Of a stretch of 41,164 nucleotides of DNA, positions 34,564 to 41,164 are shown piece after piece. Numbering within the stretch: the stretch's first letter is position 1; each line of letters begins with the position of its first letter. The stretch is from an uncultured Bacteroidota bacterium (lineage in GTDB: Bacteria > Bacteroidota > Rhodothermia > Rhodothermales > Salinibacteraceae). The notes beneath the pieces were generated by a model. The model was not told where the DNA came from and searched no databases. It saw nothing but the letters and a program-made list of their open reading frames with translations. A program made the translations under genes and the position numbers. The DNA lies in assembly GCA_913056185.1 (NCBI GenBank), contig CAJXLV010000034.1, positions 1 through 41,164 of the forward strand, written 5' to 3'.

Positions 34564-35208
34564 TCAGTCCGCCAGCCACGCCTTTGCCAGCGCGTCCGGG
34601 TCGGGCGTTTCGCCGGTGGCGGTGAGGCTGCGGGCCACGTACTTGCCGATGAGGTCGAACTCCAGGTTGACGGCCGCCCCCTCCGTCCACGCCGCCGCCA
34701 CGTTCGTCTCCCGGTAGGTGTGCGGAATGATGGCCACCGTGAGCGTCTCGTCGCCGAGGCGCGCCACGGTGAGGCTGATGCCGTCGATGGCGATGGAGCC
34801 CACGGGGATCAGGTACGAGGCGTACGCCGGGTCAAACCGAATCGTGTAGAGCCAGTCGGTCTCTTCCTGCTCCACCGCCGTGACGGTGCCGGTGGCGTCG
34901 ACGTGGCCCTGCACGAAGTGCCCGTCGAGCCGGTCGCCGGCCTGCAGGGCGCGCTCCAGGTTGACCGGCGTGCCCGCCTCCAGGCCGCCGAAGGTGGTCT
35001 TCCGAAGGGTTTCCTCGATGCTGTCCACGGCAAAGGTGGAGGCCTCCGCGTCGACGTCGACGACCGTTTGGCAGGCGCCGTTGATCGAGACGCTCTGGTC
35101 GACGCGCAGCTTGGGGGCCATCGCGGCCTCGATGGTGAGCCGCTTTCCGCCGCCGAGGTCCGTGATGCGCGTGACAGTGCCGATTTCTTCGATGATGCCA
35201 GTAAACAT
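34564..35208 (-). CDS. ribE: riboflavin synthase alpha subunit
   Basis: Converts two 6,7-dimethyl-8-ribityllumazine molecules to riboflavin. The 214-residue protein begins MFTGIIEEIGTV, the invariant start of the family, and has two lumazine-binding repeats: VSINGACQTVV with LRKTTFGGLEAGTPVNLERA, and IDGISLTVARL with LIGKYVAR. HFVQGHVDATG between them is typical. It lies downstream of ribD on the same strand. No FMN riboswitch is recognised upstream. Confidence 0.96.
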   Translation of the reverse strand: MFTGIIEEIGTVTRITDLGGGKRLTIEAAMAPKLRVDQSVSINGACQTVVDVDAEASTFAVDSIEETLRKTTFGGLEAGTPVNLERALQAGDRLDGHFVQGHVDATGTVTAVEQEETDWLYTIRFDPAYASYLIPVGSIAIDGISLTVARLGDETLTVAIIPHTYRETNVAAAWTEGAAVNLEFDLIGKYVARSLTATGETPDPDALAKAWLAD

Positions 35209-35355
35209 GGGTCGGCTGGGGGAGTGGAGGAGAGCGGTCGGTTGGGGGGAGCTGGGGACAGACGATCTGCGTTCCCCTTCATCGCGGTGGGTGTAGGTCC
35301 TGGGCGGTCTGGGACACGCCTCGATTGCTTCGCTCGCGTCGGGGATCGGCATCGG

Positions 35356-36504
35356 TCACACCGCCCGCCGGTAGCCGCGCAGCAGCAGGTCGTCGCCCAC
35401 GGGCTCCCAGGTCTGTTCGGCGAAGGCGAGGGCGTCGTCCATCTCGGTGATGCCAAGGTCGCGCAGGACCGGGAGGCCTGTGCCGAGCACCTTCGGGGCC
35501 ACGAAGGCGAAGAAGCGGTCCACGAGGTCTTGCCGGAGCAGCGCGGTGGCGAGGCCGGGCCCCGCCTCGACGAGGAGGGACTGGAGCGGGAGGGCGTCGC
35601 GGCCCGCATCGCTGCCCAGGCGCTGGAGGAGCGCGGGGAGGTCGAGGTGGGCGTCGTCCGTCTCCGGAATGCGCAGGATCGTTCCCCCGGCGTCGGTCAG
35701 GGGGGCGGCGTACGCGGGAGGGGACCGTTCCGCGCCCACGACCGCCACCGTAGAACTGGCATGATCATCGGCAAAGAGGGTGCGGCTGGGGGGAAGCGTG
35801 CCTTCTCGGTCGAGGACGAGGCGCAGCGGCTGCGGCCCGTCCACGTGGCGCACCGTGAGGCGGGGGTTGTCGCTCGCGGCAGTGCCGTGGCCCACCAGCA
35901 CCCCGTCCAGCTCGGCCCGCCAGCGATGCACGAGCGTGCGGGCCTCCGTGCCCGTGATCCACTGGCTGTCGCCGGTGCGGGTGGCAACGCGCCCGTCGAG
36001 CGTCTGGGCCGTCTTTAGCGTGACGAGCGGGCGGCCGGTGGTCACGTGGTGAAAAAACGCTTCGTTGAGGCGGCGGCAGGCATGCGCACACACGCCCACC
36101 TCCACCGCCACATCCTGTGCGCGCAGCCGGCGGATGCCGCGCCCCTGCGCCTGGGGGAAGGGGTCGACGGTGCCCACCACCACCCGCGGAATGCCCGTAT
36201 CGAGGACCAGGTCCGTGCAGGGCGGCGTCTTGCCGTGGTGGCTGCAGGGCTCCAGGTTGACGTACAGCGTGGCGCTGCGGAGCGCATCGGGGCCGTGCCG
36301 CTGCCGGGCGGCCTGAATGGCGCGCGCCTCGGCGTGGGGGCCGCCGTAGGTGCGGTGCGCCCCCTCGCCCAGCACCGTGCCGTCCGGGGCCACCAGCAGG
36401 GCGCCCACCATGGGGTTGGGGCTCACCGTGCCGGCGCCCGTGCGGGCCAGCTCCAGGCACCGACGCATCCGAGGGGCGTGGCCCTCATCGTCAACGGGGC
36501 TCAC
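35356..36504 (-). CDS. ribD: bifunctional pyrimidine deaminase/reductase RibD
   Basis: Catalyses two steps of riboflavin synthesis. The N-terminal deaminase has GPHAEARAI (zinc His, catalytic Glu) and PCSHHGKTPPC (zinc Cys pair). The C-terminal reductase has LKTAQTLDGRVATRTGDSQW, ITGTEAR and VLVGHGTAASDNPRLTVR, and LLVEAGPGLATALL. At 382 residues it is of usual length. The start is GTG at 36504, which overlaps the stop of the upstream gene as GTGA (36504-36501); an ATG at 36549 would overlap it by 49 bases and is less likely. Confidence 0.95.
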   Translation of the reverse strand: MSPVDDEGHAPRMRRCLELARTGAGTVSPNPMVGALLVAPDGTVLGEGAHRTYGGPHAEARAIQAARQRHGPDALRSATLYVNLEPCSHHGKTPPCTDLVLDTGIPRVVVGTVDPFPQAQGRGIRRLRAQDVAVEVGVCAHACRRLNEAFFHHVTTGRPLVTLKTAQTLDGRVATRTGDSQWITGTEARTLVHRWRAELDGVLVGHGTAASDNPRLTVRHVDGPQPLRLVLDREGTLPPSRTLFADDHASSTVAVVGAERSPPAYAAPLTDAGGTILRIPETDDAHLDLPALLQRLGSDAGRDALPLQSLLVEAGPGLATALLRQDLVDRFFAFVAPKVLGTGLPVLRDLGITEMDDALAFAEQTWEPVGDDLLLRGYRRAV

Positions 36505-37199
36505 ACTTCCTCGATGTAGTCCGGAAGCGGCGACGCTGTCAGCTGCCATTCGTCAAAGTAGAACTTGGACTCAGAACGTGCTTTCTGGTACGGAAGAACG
36601 AACCGGCGGGTCTCGGGAGCCGGGTGGGCGCGAAAGGCGTCCACGAGCCGGTCGCGCAGGGGAGACGCGGAGAAGAAGCCCCAGTCGTGCCCGTCGTGGG
36701 CCGGTTCGGGGAAAAACACAACGTGCGCCTCGTCGAGCAGCGTCCGCAGGGCCGCCGCGACACGGCGCGGTGCCCTACCCGCCACAGCGGTGATCCGTTC
36801 CGTGTCGACCGGGGCATCGGCGGTGACGAGGAGGGTCGTGCGGGCGGGGCTGCGCAACAGGTCTCGCGCTTGTTCGCTGCGCAGGGCCTCTACGGTGTTT
36901 TGCGGGGTGCAGCGGCCCCACCACGATCGGCCCAGCGCCGTCATCACGGGCGGTACGTAGGCCGCGTCGGCGCGAAGGGTGGTAAGGCCCACTGCGTCGC
37001 CCGCGTGGTGGGTGCCCGCGAGGTATCCCCGGTACACGTCCCGCGTGTCGAGTAGGTCTTCGAGGGGGACCGACACCCCCTCCGGCAGGTCGGAACGGTC
37101 GGCGCGGCGGCGTGCATCGGGATTGGCGTCTGGCGTCACCGGCTCCAGCAGGGCGGGCTCTTCGTGGAAGTACTTCAGAACGTCGGGACGGTTGGGCAT
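36501..37199 (-). CDS. protein of unknown function coupled to ribD
   Basis: A 232-residue protein that I do not recognise. It starts MPNRPDVLKYFHEEP and contains a SWWGRCTPQNTVEAL segment, a TTLLVTADAPVDTERI strand, and AHVVFFPEPAHDGHDWGFFS near the end. There is no signal peptide or membrane span. Its composition (many Asp, Glu, Arg, Pro, Ala) is like that of the surrounding genes, so it looks native. Its TGA overlaps the ribD GTG, implying coupled translation. This hints at a link with riboflavin synthesis or flavin use, but no function can be given. Confidence 0.75.
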   Translation of the reverse strand: MPNRPDVLKYFHEEPALLEPVTPDANPDARRRADRSDLPEGVSVPLEDLLDTRDVYRGYLAGTHHAGDAVGLTTLRADAAYVPPVMTALGRSWWGRCTPQNTVEALRSEQARDLLRSPARTTLLVTADAPVDTERITAVAGRAPRRVAAALRTLLDEAHVVFFPEPAHDGHDWGFFSASPLRDRLVDAFRAHPAPETRRFVLPYQKARSESKFYFDEWQLTASPLPDYIEEV

Positions 37200-37446
37200 G
37201 GCGGCAGGGGGGGCGGGGCAAAACCGCGCGGGGAGCGCTATGGGAGACACAGTGTGTGCTTGTTGCGCGTATGCCTGTTACGCGGGGCCCGGCGGATCGA
37301 TGCGGACCGACGCAGATTTCCCGGATTCTGTCTCCATCCGCGCACCAGTCCCCGCCGGGCGCGCCTGTCTCGAACCAAATGGCCCGGCCGGAGCATAGAT
37401 AGCGTTCGCAATCGCCTTCACCTCCCTCGCCCCCCTGCTGTTTCCC

Positions 37447-38337
37447 ATGCGTTCTGTGCTCGTGTCTCTGTGGGTGTGGTGTGCCATCGGCACGCTCATC
37501 GTGCTATGGCTTCCCATCATGGCGGTGGCGCGAGTGGTGGACCGGGACCCGGCACACTACTACGCCGGCTATGCCCTCCGCATCATGGGGCGCCTGTTCA
37601 CCTACGTCAATCCCTACTGGACGATTGAACTGGAGGGCCCGTTTCCGGAGAATCCCCGCCATCCGTACGTGGTGGTGGGCAATCACTTCTCCCAGGCCGA
37701 CCCGCCCATCATTGCCCGCGTGCCGTGGGAAATGAAGTGGGTGGCGAAGAAGGAGCTGTTCGACCTGCCGTTTGCGGGCTGGCTCCTGCGCCTCAGCGGC
37801 GACATCTCGGTGGACCGGCGCAGCAAAAAAAGCCGAGCCGCGGTGCTAACGACCGCCCGGGACTACCTTGCAAAGAAGTGCAGCGTGATGTTCTTCCCCG
37901 AAGGAACGCGCTCGCGGGACGGGCAGGTGCAGCGCTTCTCGGACGGCGCGTTTCGCCTCGCCATTGAAGAAGGCGTGCCGGTGCTGCCCCTCGCCGTCGA
38001 CGGCACGCACGAGGCCCTCCCCAAGCATTCGATCTGGTTCGCCCCCAATCCCGAGCCCATCCGCGTGAAGGTGCTCGACCCGGTCGACACCCGCACGTAT
38101 TCCGCGGACGAGGCCCGCGCGCTGCAGCGTCACGTGCGGGCCCGCATCATCCGCCAGGTGGCCAGGTGGCGCGGGACGTCTCTCGAGGCCGTGGACCGCC
38201 AGAGCGGCACGGAGGCAGCCGCCGCGCGGTGGGTTGACGCCGGGCCGAGAGAGGAAGACCACGGGACTCAACGGGGGTCCGGTGAAGCATCCGTCAAACC
38301 GCCCACACCGTCTGGGACGTCGGAACCGGGCGGATAG
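37447..38337 (+). CDS. plsC: 1-acyl-sn-glycerol-3-phosphate acyltransferase (PlsC family)
   Basis: A membrane-bound acyltransferase that makes phosphatidic acid from lysophosphatidic acid. After an N-terminal span (LWVWCAIGTLIVLWLPIMAV) come the HX4D motif NHFSQAD (His80, Asp85), WVAKKELFDLPFAGWLLR, GDISVDRRSKKS and FFPEGTRSRDG, and VPVLPLAVDGT. The first 235 residues are the usual enzyme; the last about 50 are a polar, low-complexity tail without family likeness. It is divergent from the unknown gene by 247 bases. Confidence 0.93.
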   Translation: MRSVLVSLWVWCAIGTLIVLWLPIMAVARVVDRDPAHYYAGYALRIMGRLFTYVNPYWTIELEGPFPENPRHPYVVVGNHFSQADPPIIARVPWEMKWVAKKELFDLPFAGWLLRLSGDISVDRRSKKSRAAVLTTARDYLAKKCSVMFFPEGTRSRDGQVQRFSDGAFRLAIEEGVPVLPLAVDGTHEALPKHSIWFAPNPEPIRVKVLDPVDTRTYSADEARALQRHVRARIIRQVARWRGTSLEAVDRQSGTEAAAARWVDAGPREEDHGTQRGSGEASVKPPTPSGTSEPGG

Positions 38338-38381
38338 ATGGCTCATTTTGTAGACCTGTTGCAACACAGCAGGCCCAACAG

Positions 38382-38454
38382 TGCCCAGTAGCTCAATCGG
38401 CAGAGCGTCCGGCTCTGGACCGGGAGGCTGGTGGTTCGAATCCACCCTGGGCAA
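38382..38454 (+). tRNA. tRNA-Gln (anticodon CTG)
   Basis: A full cloverleaf is visible. The acceptor arms TGCCCAG (38382-38388) and CTGGGCA (38447-38453) pair over 7 bp and are followed by discriminator A (38454). The D stem is GCTC/GAGC, the anticodon stem TCCGG/CCGGG with loop CTCTGGA (anticodon CTG, reading CAG), the variable loop AGGCT, and the T arm GGTGG-TTCGAAT-CCACC. The U1-A72 pair is usual for tRNA-Gln. CCA is not encoded. It stands alone, followed at once by a terminator. Confidence 0.96.
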
Positions 38455-38471
38455 CTGCGATCAACGAAGCG

Positions 38472-38510
38472 AAGCCCCGCGGTGCGATTGCGTCGCGGGG
38501 CTTTCCTTTT
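38472..38510 (+). terminator. rho-independent terminator after tRNA-Gln
   Basis: The arms AAGCCCCGCG (38472-38481) and CGCGGGGCTT (38494-38503) are perfectly complementary over 10 bp and are followed by the T-rich TTCCTTTT. It lies 17 bases after the tRNA and is the clearest intrinsic terminator in the window. It may also stop transcripts entering from lplA on the other strand less efficiently. Confidence 0.85.
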
Positions 38511-38558
38511 GGCCGAAAGGCGCTGTGAAGACGGGGCGCTGTGGCACCGCAGAGCGAA

Positions 38559-39626
38559 TCATCCCGTTTCATACAGCAGCGCCAGGAAGGCGTCTGTGGA
38601 GAGGCCGCCCAGCAGCGGGCCCACGTCTACGTTCGCCAGGGTCTCCCGGAGCGCAGCCGGGGCGTACGGCGTGCCTTCCAGCAGATGCTCCAGGGGCGCC
38701 GTGGTGCCCCAGGTGCCCAGAAAGTCGCCGTAGATCTGGACCCGGTCGATGCGCCCGTCCTCTATGCGCAGGCGCACGTCCACCTCCCCCACCTCGAACC
38801 GTTTGCGGCGCCGCACATCGAAGGCCGGGGCTGCGCCCACGGTCCACGTCCATCGGCGGTAGCGGCGCTCCGCAAGGTCCACCACCGCGTCCCACTCCTC
38901 GTCGTCGAGCGAATACACGGGCGTCTCGTCCTGCGGAAAAAGGCCCTCCACCAGGAGGCGGCGGAACGTGGGCACATCGTACACCTGCCCGCCCACCTCC
39001 GCAATGTTGGCCACGCGCCGGCGGACAGACTGGTGCGCCTTGGAGTCGATCTTGTCCGGCGTCACGTCCAGCGCTCGGGCGAGGGCCGTGCGGTTAGTGT
39101 TGAACATGAGCGTGCCGTGGCTAAACATGCGCCGCGAGGTGGAGAATTGCGCATTCCCCGAGATTTTGCGGCCGTCGCCCAGCACCAGGTCGTTGCGCCC
39201 CTCCAGCTGGGCCTCTACGCCCATGGCGGCCAGCACGCGCCGCAGCGGGCGGGTGAAGCGGTCAAAATCGTGCAGCCGATCCGGCTGATAGTCGGTCATG
39301 AAGCTGAAATTGAGGTTGCCCTCGTCGTGGTAGACCGCCCCGCCGCCGGACATGCGGCGCACCACGTGCACGTCGCGCTCCTCGACGTACGCGCGGTTGA
39401 TCTCCTCCAGGGTGTTCTGGTTGCGCCCGATGATGATGGCGGGCTCGTTGACGTAGAAGAGGAGGTAGCGGTATTGCGGATCGAGGGTGCGGAGGGCCCA
39501 CTCTTCCAGCGCCAGATTGAGGGTTGGGTCCGTGATGCCCTCGTTGTCGATGAGCACGAGCGGGGCCTCCGAGGGCGCATCCGCGGAGGCGAGCCGGGAA
39601 GAGCCGGGGGGAGAAGTGGGGGGCAT
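38559..39626 (-). CDS. lplA: lipoate-protein ligase A
   Basis: Attaches lipoate to E2 and H-protein domains using ATP. The 355-residue protein has the catalytic-domain motifs LALEEWALRTL, YVNEPAIIIGRNQNTLEEIN, VRRMSGGGAVYHDEGNLNFS and the lysine loop GDGRKISGNAQ, and also SHGTLMFNTN. The C-terminal accessory domain follows from about residue 260, so the ligase is of the full-length LplA kind. The ATG at 39626 adds about 20 residues before the domain. Confidence 0.94.
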   Translation of the reverse strand: MPPTSPPGSSRLASADAPSEAPLVLIDNEGITDPTLNLALEEWALRTLDPQYRYLLFYVNEPAIIIGRNQNTLEEINRAYVEERDVHVVRRMSGGGAVYHDEGNLNFSFMTDYQPDRLHDFDRFTRPLRRVLAAMGVEAQLEGRNDLVLGDGRKISGNAQFSTSRRMFSHGTLMFNTNRTALARALDVTPDKIDSKAHQSVRRRVANIAEVGGQVYDVPTFRRLLVEGLFPQDETPVYSLDDEEWDAVVDLAERRYRRWTWTVGAAPAFDVRRRKRFEVGEVDVRLRIEDGRIDRVQIYGDFLGTWGTTAPLEHLLEGTPYAPAALRETLANVDVGPLLGGLSTDAFLALLYETG

Positions 39627-39668
39627 AAGGCGGCGGGGGACGGTGAGCAGAAGCAGCGCAGCGGCGCC

Positions 39669-40121
39669 CTACTCGCCCGACAGGGCCTCGTACTCCGCCT
39701 GCTGGGCGGGCACCACGTACGCGTCGAAGTACCAGGCCGTCAGTGCTTCGAAGGTGAGGTAGGCCCCCGTGCCGAGCACTGCCACCAGCCCCACGAGCAG
39801 GGCCAGGTTACGACGTTTGCGGGCGGGGTCGATGCTGCACTGCGCCTGCCGGCGGCGGTAGCGCCAGACGCCGTAGAGGCCCACCAGCACAGCCACGCCC
39901 CGTAGCGCCCAGGCCCCGAGGCCGGCCGAGCCGTCTGGGGCGTAAAAGGCATTGGCAAACGAAATGGCGTAGATGCCGCCCATCAGGCCGGCGCCGAAGA
40001 GCACCGCGGGCGCAACGCAGCAGAGCATGCCCGCCAGGCCGACGGAGGTAGCCACCTGCACGGCCCATCCCCACAGGCTGGGGGACGCATCGTCGGGGTC
40101 GTTGGTCGTGAAAAGGCGCAT
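39669..40121 (-). CDS. small membrane protein with a Cys-Cys pair
   Basis: A 150-residue protein with three to four spans. Seen: VQVATSVGLAGMLCCVAPAV with an adjacent Cys pair in the first span, FGAGLMGGIYAISFANAFY, GAWALRGVAVLVGLYGVW and LALLVGLVAVLGTGAYLTF. The Cys pair in the first span recalls metal-transport membrane proteins such as MerT, but other family marks are absent and the call is only descriptive. The ATG at 40121 is chosen; 26 Cys-rich in-frame codons upstream lie within a tandem repeat region and are probably not translated. Confidence 0.68.
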   Translation of the reverse strand: MRLFTTNDPDDASPSLWGWAVQVATSVGLAGMLCCVAPAVLFGAGLMGGIYAISFANAFYAPDGSAGLGAWALRGVAVLVGLYGVWRYRRRQAQCSIDPARKRRNLALLVGLVAVLGTGAYLTFEALTAWYFDAYVVPAQQAEYEALSGE

Positions 40122-40156
40122 GGTCGATCTGCCGTGGGGCAAAAAGACAACACAAG

Positions 40157-40200
40157 AGAGACAGCGCACAGGAGAGGCAGCACAAAAGAGGCAGCACAAA
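40157..40200. repeat. tandem 14-bp duplication plus a degenerate copy upstream of the membrane protein gene
   Basis: AGAGGCAGCACAAA occurs at 40173-40186 and 40187-40200, perfect and head to tail. A third, degenerate copy (AGAGACAGCGCACA) lies at 40157-40170. The repeats occupy most of the 97 bases between the ferredoxin stop and the membrane protein start. Confidence 0.86.
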
Positions 40201-40218
40201 CGCCCGAGCCCGGTTCAG

Positions 40219-40449
40219 CTACGGGACAATCTGCTCGTCGCCGTCGTAGACGCGGAGCGCGTCGACCGGGCATACGTTGCAGGCCTCCTTCACCCGCTCC
40301 GGGTCCAGGTCCGGGGGGGCTTCCTGGAAGCGGACGAGGTTCTGGTCATCGATTTCAAAAAGCTCGGCGGCGAGGGCCACGCAACTGCCGGAGCCAATGC
40401 AGAGGGTCCGATCGATTTCGACAGTGAGGCCGCTGATCTCGCGTTTCAT
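40219..40449 (-). CDS. single-cluster ferredoxin, probably [3Fe-4S]
   Basis: A 76-residue electron carrier. The cluster loop is CIGSGSC (Cys17, Cys23), where the middle cysteine of the usual CxxCxxC is Ser20, and the last ligand lies in CNVCPVDAL (Cys60 before Pro). Loss of the middle cysteine is typical of [3Fe-4S] ferredoxins, such as those serving P450 enzymes. Ser could also ligate a labile fourth iron. The spacing to the bacilliredoxin gene is 52 bases on the same strand, so they may share a transcript. The partner enzyme is unknown. Confidence 0.87.
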   Translation of the reverse strand: MKREISGLTVEIDRTLCIGSGSCVALAAELFEIDDQNLVRFQEAPPDLDPERVKEACNVCPVDALRVYDGDEQIVP

Positions 40450-40501
40450 AAGGGCTGGGGCGAGGGGGAGGGAAAAAGAAAAGACAGACGCAGAAGCAGG
40501 G

Positions 40502-41014
40502 TCAGCCGAACGCCTGGAAGGTGGAGGGCGGACCGCTGGGGGTGACGTTGGGGCGCGTGGGGGCGTCGGCAGGGGGAGCCTCGTCCGTGCAGTAGGCCTC
40601 GAAGGCCTCCGTGAGGTCGCTGGCTATGGCCGCCGCTTCGCGCCCCTCGATGTGCTTGCGCTCTACGATGTACACCGGCTGTCCGTCCCGAAAGAGCGCC
40701 ATAAACGGCGAAGAGGGAGGGATGCCGGGGAGGTACGTCTCGCGCACGTGGTCGGTCGCATCCAGGTCCTGCCCCGCAAAGACCGTCACGAGGCGGTCCG
40801 GAGCCGGGGCCTCGGCCTCGGACGCGAGGGCCTTGGCGACTGCGGGCCGTGCACTGCCCGCCGCGCAACCACACACGGAATTGATGACCAGCAGCATCGT
40901 GCCGTCGGGGTCCGCAAACGCAGCGTCGACCGCGTCGGGGGTTTTGAGCTCGTCGGCGCCGAGGCGGGTCAGTTCTTTCCGCATCGGGGCCACCATTGAC
41001 TTGGGGTACGGCAT
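40502..41014 (-). CDS. BrxA/BrxB-family bacilliredoxin
   Basis: A thioredoxin-like protein that removes bacillithiol from mixed disulphides. The CGC active site is Cys48-Gly-Cys50 in LLVINSVCGCAAGSARP, and other family marks are MVAPMRKELTRLGADEL, TVFAGQDLDATDHVRE and SPFMALFRDGQPVYIVERK with HIEGR. The 170-residue length exceeds the usual about 145 by a C-terminal Pro-rich tail (APPADAPTRPNVTPSGPPST). The ATG at 41014 gives the canonical MPYPKSMVAPM start. It implies a bacillithiol-type thiol system in the organism. Confidence 0.92.
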   Translation of the reverse strand: MPYPKSMVAPMRKELTRLGADELKTPDAVDAAFADPDGTMLLVINSVCGCAAGSARPAVAKALASEAEAPAPDRLVTVFAGQDLDATDHVRETYLPGIPPSSPFMALFRDGQPVYIVERKHIEGREAAAIASDLTEAFEAYCTDEAPPADAPTRPNVTPSGPPSTFQAFG

Positions 41015-41087
41015 ACGGAGAAAGGGGAGGTGGAAGGAGAAGGCAGTGAAAAAGAGAGCGTGTCGGCGCTCCGCTCGGGAGCGGGGC

Positions 41088-41164
41088 CTACACGTCCCAG
41101 GTGAGGATGTCTTGTTCGGACTTGTCTTTCTCTTCCCAGGCCTCGGCGTCGTCAAGCGGGCCGG
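41088..41164 (-). CDS. C-terminal end of an unidentified gene, cut by the window edge
   Basis: The minus strand reads about 25 codons ending LTWDV and a TAG stop at 41088-41090, with an acidic, Trp-containing run before it (DDAEAWEEKDKSEQD). The composition is protein-like for this genome. The rest lies outside the window, so no family can be named. A CCGCTC/GAGCGG hairpin follows at 41071-41084. Confidence 0.45.
   Translation of the reverse strand, partial: GPLDDAEAWEEKDKSEQDILTWDV

Noticed and set aside
34195..36018. 607-codon plus-strand open frame opposite ribE and ribD
   Set aside because: Antisense shadow of two well-supported enzymes; its composition is low-complexity Gly/Arg/Val without motifs.
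37200..37446. Possible FMN riboswitch upstream of the riboflavin genes
   Set aside because: I looked on the minus strand for the conserved RFN blocks and could not recognise them.

Overview
The window is about 41 kb of GC-rich bacterial DNA carrying mostly core genes. The gene set and the strongly acidic protein surfaces (for example the C-terminal linker of FtsZ) point to a salt-adapted member of the Rhodothermota/Bacteroidota, most like Salinibacter. This is inferred from the look of the proteins; no database was searched. Most starts lack a clear Shine-Dalgarno sequence, with ftsZ an exception, and several neighbouring genes are joined by 4-base ATGA or GTGA overlaps.

Layout. 1-2.4 kb: a UvrD/PcrA helicase. 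2.4-6.2 kb: an accessory patch with visibly lower GC in its middle. It holds a frameshifted SnoaL-like gene, a small unknown gene, a translationally coupled three-gene minus-strand operon (HNH nuclease, methyltransferase-HIT fusion, Xre/MbcA/ParS-like antitoxin), and a scar where the tail of a PIN-domain toxin meets the head of an amidohydrolase. 6.2-12.9 kb: metabolic genes (D-amino-acid aminotransferase, pdxH, DUF429, proline dehydrogenase, acyl-ACP thioesterase, macrodomain protein, methyltransferase, CBS pair). 13.2-31.1 kb: pyrG followed by a nearly complete dcw cell-wall/division cluster on the plus strand, in the order rsmH, ftsL-like, ftsI, murE, mraY, murD, ftsW, murG, murC, ftsQ, ftsA, ftsZ. 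31.2-38.3 kb: a zinc alcohol dehydrogenase, a DUF2207 membrane protein, a DUF2007 protein, riboflavin genes ribE and ribD with an unknown coupled gene, and a PlsC acyltransferase. 38.4-41.2 kb: tRNA-Gln(CTG) with its terminator, lipoate-protein ligase, a small membrane protein, a ferredoxin, a bacilliredoxin and the end of one more gene.

How the genes work together. The dcw genes make lipid II (MurE, MurD and MurC build the peptide, MraY and MurG the lipid carrier form) and use it at the septum (FtsW, FtsI, FtsL, FtsQ, FtsA, FtsZ). The aminotransferase may supply D-amino acids for the same wall and needs PLP, which the adjacent pdxH makes.

The part most likely to be undescribed is the HNH / methyltransferase-HIT / antitoxin-like operon at 3.2-5.7 kb. 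It sits among broken toxin and enzyme genes and looks like a horizontally acquired conflict or nucleic-acid-processing module. A second recurring feature is short (13-18 bp) tandem duplications in several intergenic spacers.
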